From NCBI RefSeq assembly GCF_949987535.1, contig NC_080081.1, positions 69,399,603 through 69,463,602 of the forward strand: 64,000 nt of DNA, written 5' to 3'. The notes beneath the pieces were generated by a model. That model worked only from the letters and a program-made list of their open reading frames with translations, was not told the DNA's origin and ran no database searches. This DNA comes from Balaenoptera acutorostrata. Its lineage: Eukaryota; Chordata; Mammalia; Artiodactyla; Balaenopteridae. The position numbers and the translations under genes are program-made. Below are positions 62,090-64,000 of this stretch, in pieces (within the stretch, counting starts at the first letter, position 1; every line of letters begins with the position of its first letter).

Positions 62090-62260
62090 GGTGTATTTAA
62101 TAAATTTGATTCAAACGTCATATGAAAAGAGCACTATCTTCCCAACCACGCAGGCAACTTCATAAAGGCAGGTTCTTTATCCCCAGGACTGAACAAAGGG
62201 CCTGGTCCATGAAACGCACACAGTAAGTGCATGTCCACAAATGGTAACTCTTTGATAATA
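62090..62260 (+). repeat. L2 3' fragment
   Basis: 'aaaggcaggttctttatccc', 'aaagggcctggtccatgaaa' and 'cacacagtaagtgcatgtcc'. Confidence 0.55.
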
Positions 62261-62402
62261 AATTGGGATGTACAAATCAGCAAGAAAAAAAAATACACTG
62301 AAATGTTAAATAAATAATCAAAAGGTTAATATTAAATTTTGACATGGGAAAGTCAAAGCTCAGCCATGTATAAGGAAGAATGGTATAAATTAAAAGTACT
62401 TG

Positions 62403-62515
62403 GGGAATTCCCTGGCAGTCCAGTGGTTAGGATTCTGCGCTTTCACTGCTGTGGGCTGGATTCAATCCCTGGTTGGGGAACTAAGATTCTGCAAGCCATG
62501 CAGCATGGCCAAAAA

Positions 62516-62546
<31 letters not shown>

Positions 62547-62560
62547 ATAAATAAATAAAT
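62403..62560 (+). mobile_element. CHR-1-type SINE, short
   Basis: Head 'ggaattccctggcagtccag', 'gattcaatccctggttgggg', ending in an (AACT)n then (AAAT)n tail. Flanks share gtacttg (62396-62402 and 62561-62567). CpGs are mostly lost, so it is older than the CHR-2 copies. Confidence 0.92.
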
Positions 62561-62699
62561 GTACTTGATTGAGACTGTTAGAGAATTTGACTTAATTCAA
62601 CAAATATTAATTTAGCTTCTCGTTAGGTTTCATCAGTTTTGGAGCCAGGAAAACTTGGCGTACAAATTAAATGTCTGGAGATTCAATGAAGACAGAAAC

Positions 62700-63310
62700 A
62701 GATACATTTGACGGGTTTGAGGAAAACTTCCTATTAAAGATGATATCTGATATGGGCTTTGAAGGATGTCTGGTCTTTAAAAGGTGGAAAAGGGATGGGG
62801 GATGGAATTCAGCAGCCTAAAAAGGCAGGAGAGGCTTTTAATGTCAGGTCAAAAAAAAGTCAAACTCATTCAAATTGGCAACAAGGCCTTGGTGATTAGA
62901 AGAAGAATGGTTTCTTTTAAGATCAGGAAGTTAAGAAAAAATTTAGGAAGAAAAGGAAAATGATGAGTTTGGTTTGGGGTAAGCAAAGCATCCTGAGAGG
63001 GCTCTTGAGCAGAGCAGACAGCTAAGAATATGTAGCAACAGAGAGAAAAGACTAGGAGATATTTGCCGTTTTTTTATACAAAGAGCATTTAAAGCATGGA
63101 AAGGGATTAGATCTCTATGCTAAAGAATCAAGGAGGGCTGGAAGGACACACCTTTGGGGATGGGAGAACCTATACTGAGGGCATGGCACAAAGAATAGGG
63201 GCCAGTGAAAAAGACTTCAGGGCCAGTGAGTAAAGAAGTGCTTTGAGGATTCTGGAAGCTCAGTGTAAAATGCTATGTAGAAATTGGAGAATACTAAGAC
63301 GGAAAAGGCA
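62700..63310 (-). repeat. L2 relic, minus orientation
   Basis: 'ggctttgaaggatgtctggt', 'aatgatgagtttggtttggg' and 'gggatgggagaacctatact' follow reverse L2 loosely. Confidence 0.4.
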
Positions 63311-63424
63311 TTGAATTTAGACCTTCAGAGATCTAAAATATGAAATAGATGTAAAAAGACAGTAGAATTTTGACTGAATATATAAGGTACAGTATAGACA
63401 AAAGGAACAGGTTATACCGTGTTT

Positions 63425-63660
63425 GAACGAACATGAGCTTTGGAGCCAGGAAAACTTGGATTTGAATTCCTGACATTCCTCAGTGTGAGCTCGGGCAAGT
63501 GACTTGACATCTTTGAATTTTACTTTCCTCTTTTGCAAAGTGGTGATAACGATGTCTAACTCACTTAGCTGTTGTGAATATTAAATTAGATAATGTATGC
63601 AAAGTGCCTAGTACAGTGTCTGGTATATATTACATGCTTGACGAATGCTAGTTTCTTTTC
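63425..63660 (+). repeat. MIR, near full length
   Basis: 'gctttggagccaggaaaact', 'gtgagctcgggcaagtgact' and 'cctagtacagtgtctggtat'. Confidence 0.9.
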
Positions 63661-63799
63661 CCTTACTCCATGGAAAACATAAGGCAGCAGATGCTCCTTC
63701 AGTGAACAAACATTTAAGATAATCAGAAAGACACACTTGAAAAAAGTAGTAAAATATCAAAAATCAGAGTGTGGCATGAATAATACATTTAAAATTCAA

Positions 63800-64000
63800 A
63801 CAGCGAATAGAAAGAACCTTGGACCATGTGTCTGAAGATGTTGGTTTTATTCCTAGAAACATCATTCACTATGGAATTACTTGGATAAGCTCATTTAATT
63901 TTCTACTCCTCAGTTTTCCCATTTATAGAACTGAAATAGGAACTCTAGTTCTGCTCATCAAAAAATGACTATTTTAAGGATCAAATATGGTAAGATGTAT
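63800..64000 (+). repeat. MIR, cut by window end
   Basis: 'acttggataagctcatttaa' and 'cctcagttttcccatttata' with 'aaggatcaaatatggtaaga'. Confidence 0.65.

Larger units (their letters stand above)
30910..64000 (-). other. NBEA: NBEA large intron (5' part cut by window edge)
   Basis: At least 33 kb of the intron upstream of the PH exons. The expected preceding exon (ending in IDTK in NBEA) was looked for by eye and not found. It carries ten CHR SINEs, one L1 3' end, one older L1 piece, long L2 relics and LTRs. Blocks at about 35.5-36.7, 38.5-39.4, 49.6-54.9 and 59.1-60.4 kb hold few or no recognised repeats. MAB21L1, which vertebrate NBEA hosts in an intron, is absent here. Confidence 0.8.

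Noticed and set aside
30910..64000. Search for MAB21L1 inside the intron
   Set aside because: This single-exon gene would give an open frame of over 350 codons. None exists in the window on either strand.

Overview
The window is AT-rich mammalian nuclear DNA, most likely from a cetacean. The main evidence is fifteen tRNA-derived CHR-type SINEs (CHR-2 and CHR-1 classes, beginning 'ttccctggtggcgcagtgg', with intact Pol III A and B boxes and AATA-type tails). They sit among L1, MIR, L2, ERVL-MaLR and hAT fossils. CHR SINEs are shared by Cetacea, hippos and ruminants. The abundance of CHR-2 and the lack of obvious BovB or ruminant Bov-tA points to a whale or dolphin. There is nothing prokaryotic here: no operons, CRISPR arrays, rRNA genes or free-standing tRNA genes.

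The only protein-coding gene I can support is neurobeachin (NBEA), on the minus strand. Four consecutive coding exons are present, in transcript order: 30909-30792, 30465-30363, 24291-24176 and 11601-11489. All four have consensus splice sites, their phases join without a break (0/1, 1/2, 2/1, 1/0), and together they encode exactly 150 codons. They cover the end of the PH-like domain, the PH-BEACH linker and the start of the BEACH domain. The exon before them lies beyond 64000 and the exon after them lies before position 1, so about 33 kb of 5' intron and 11.5 kb of 3' intron are included.

Everything else is intron. Layout: 1-11488 is a 3' intron part with a 5'-truncated L1 carrying two nested SINEs, MIR/L2 and an LTR. 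11602-24175 is an intron with several SINEs, MER5A copies and a possible homeodomain-type regulatory stretch near 15.1 kb. 24292-30362 is an intron with a roughly 580 bp hAT element and a retroposed LTR fragment. 30466-30791 is a 326 bp intron. 30910-64000 is part of a large intron with most of the SINEs, a second L1, long L2 relics and a repeat-poor block at about 50.8-53.2 kb.

That repeat-poor block is the best place to look for undescribed function. It holds a GC-rich quasi-palindrome with clustered TGTCA/TGACA motifs, followed by three successive perfect-stem inverted repeats. From established knowledge, vertebrate NBEA hosts the developmental gene MAB21L1 in an intron (as LRBA hosts MAB21L2), with many conserved noncoding elements. 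MAB21L1 itself is not in this window, but its distal enhancers could be. Other observations are a 14:1 strand bias of the SINEs (antisense to NBEA), two co-existing CHR-2 subfamilies, and several insertions with readable target-site duplications. I saw no clear sign of a novel multi-gene system.
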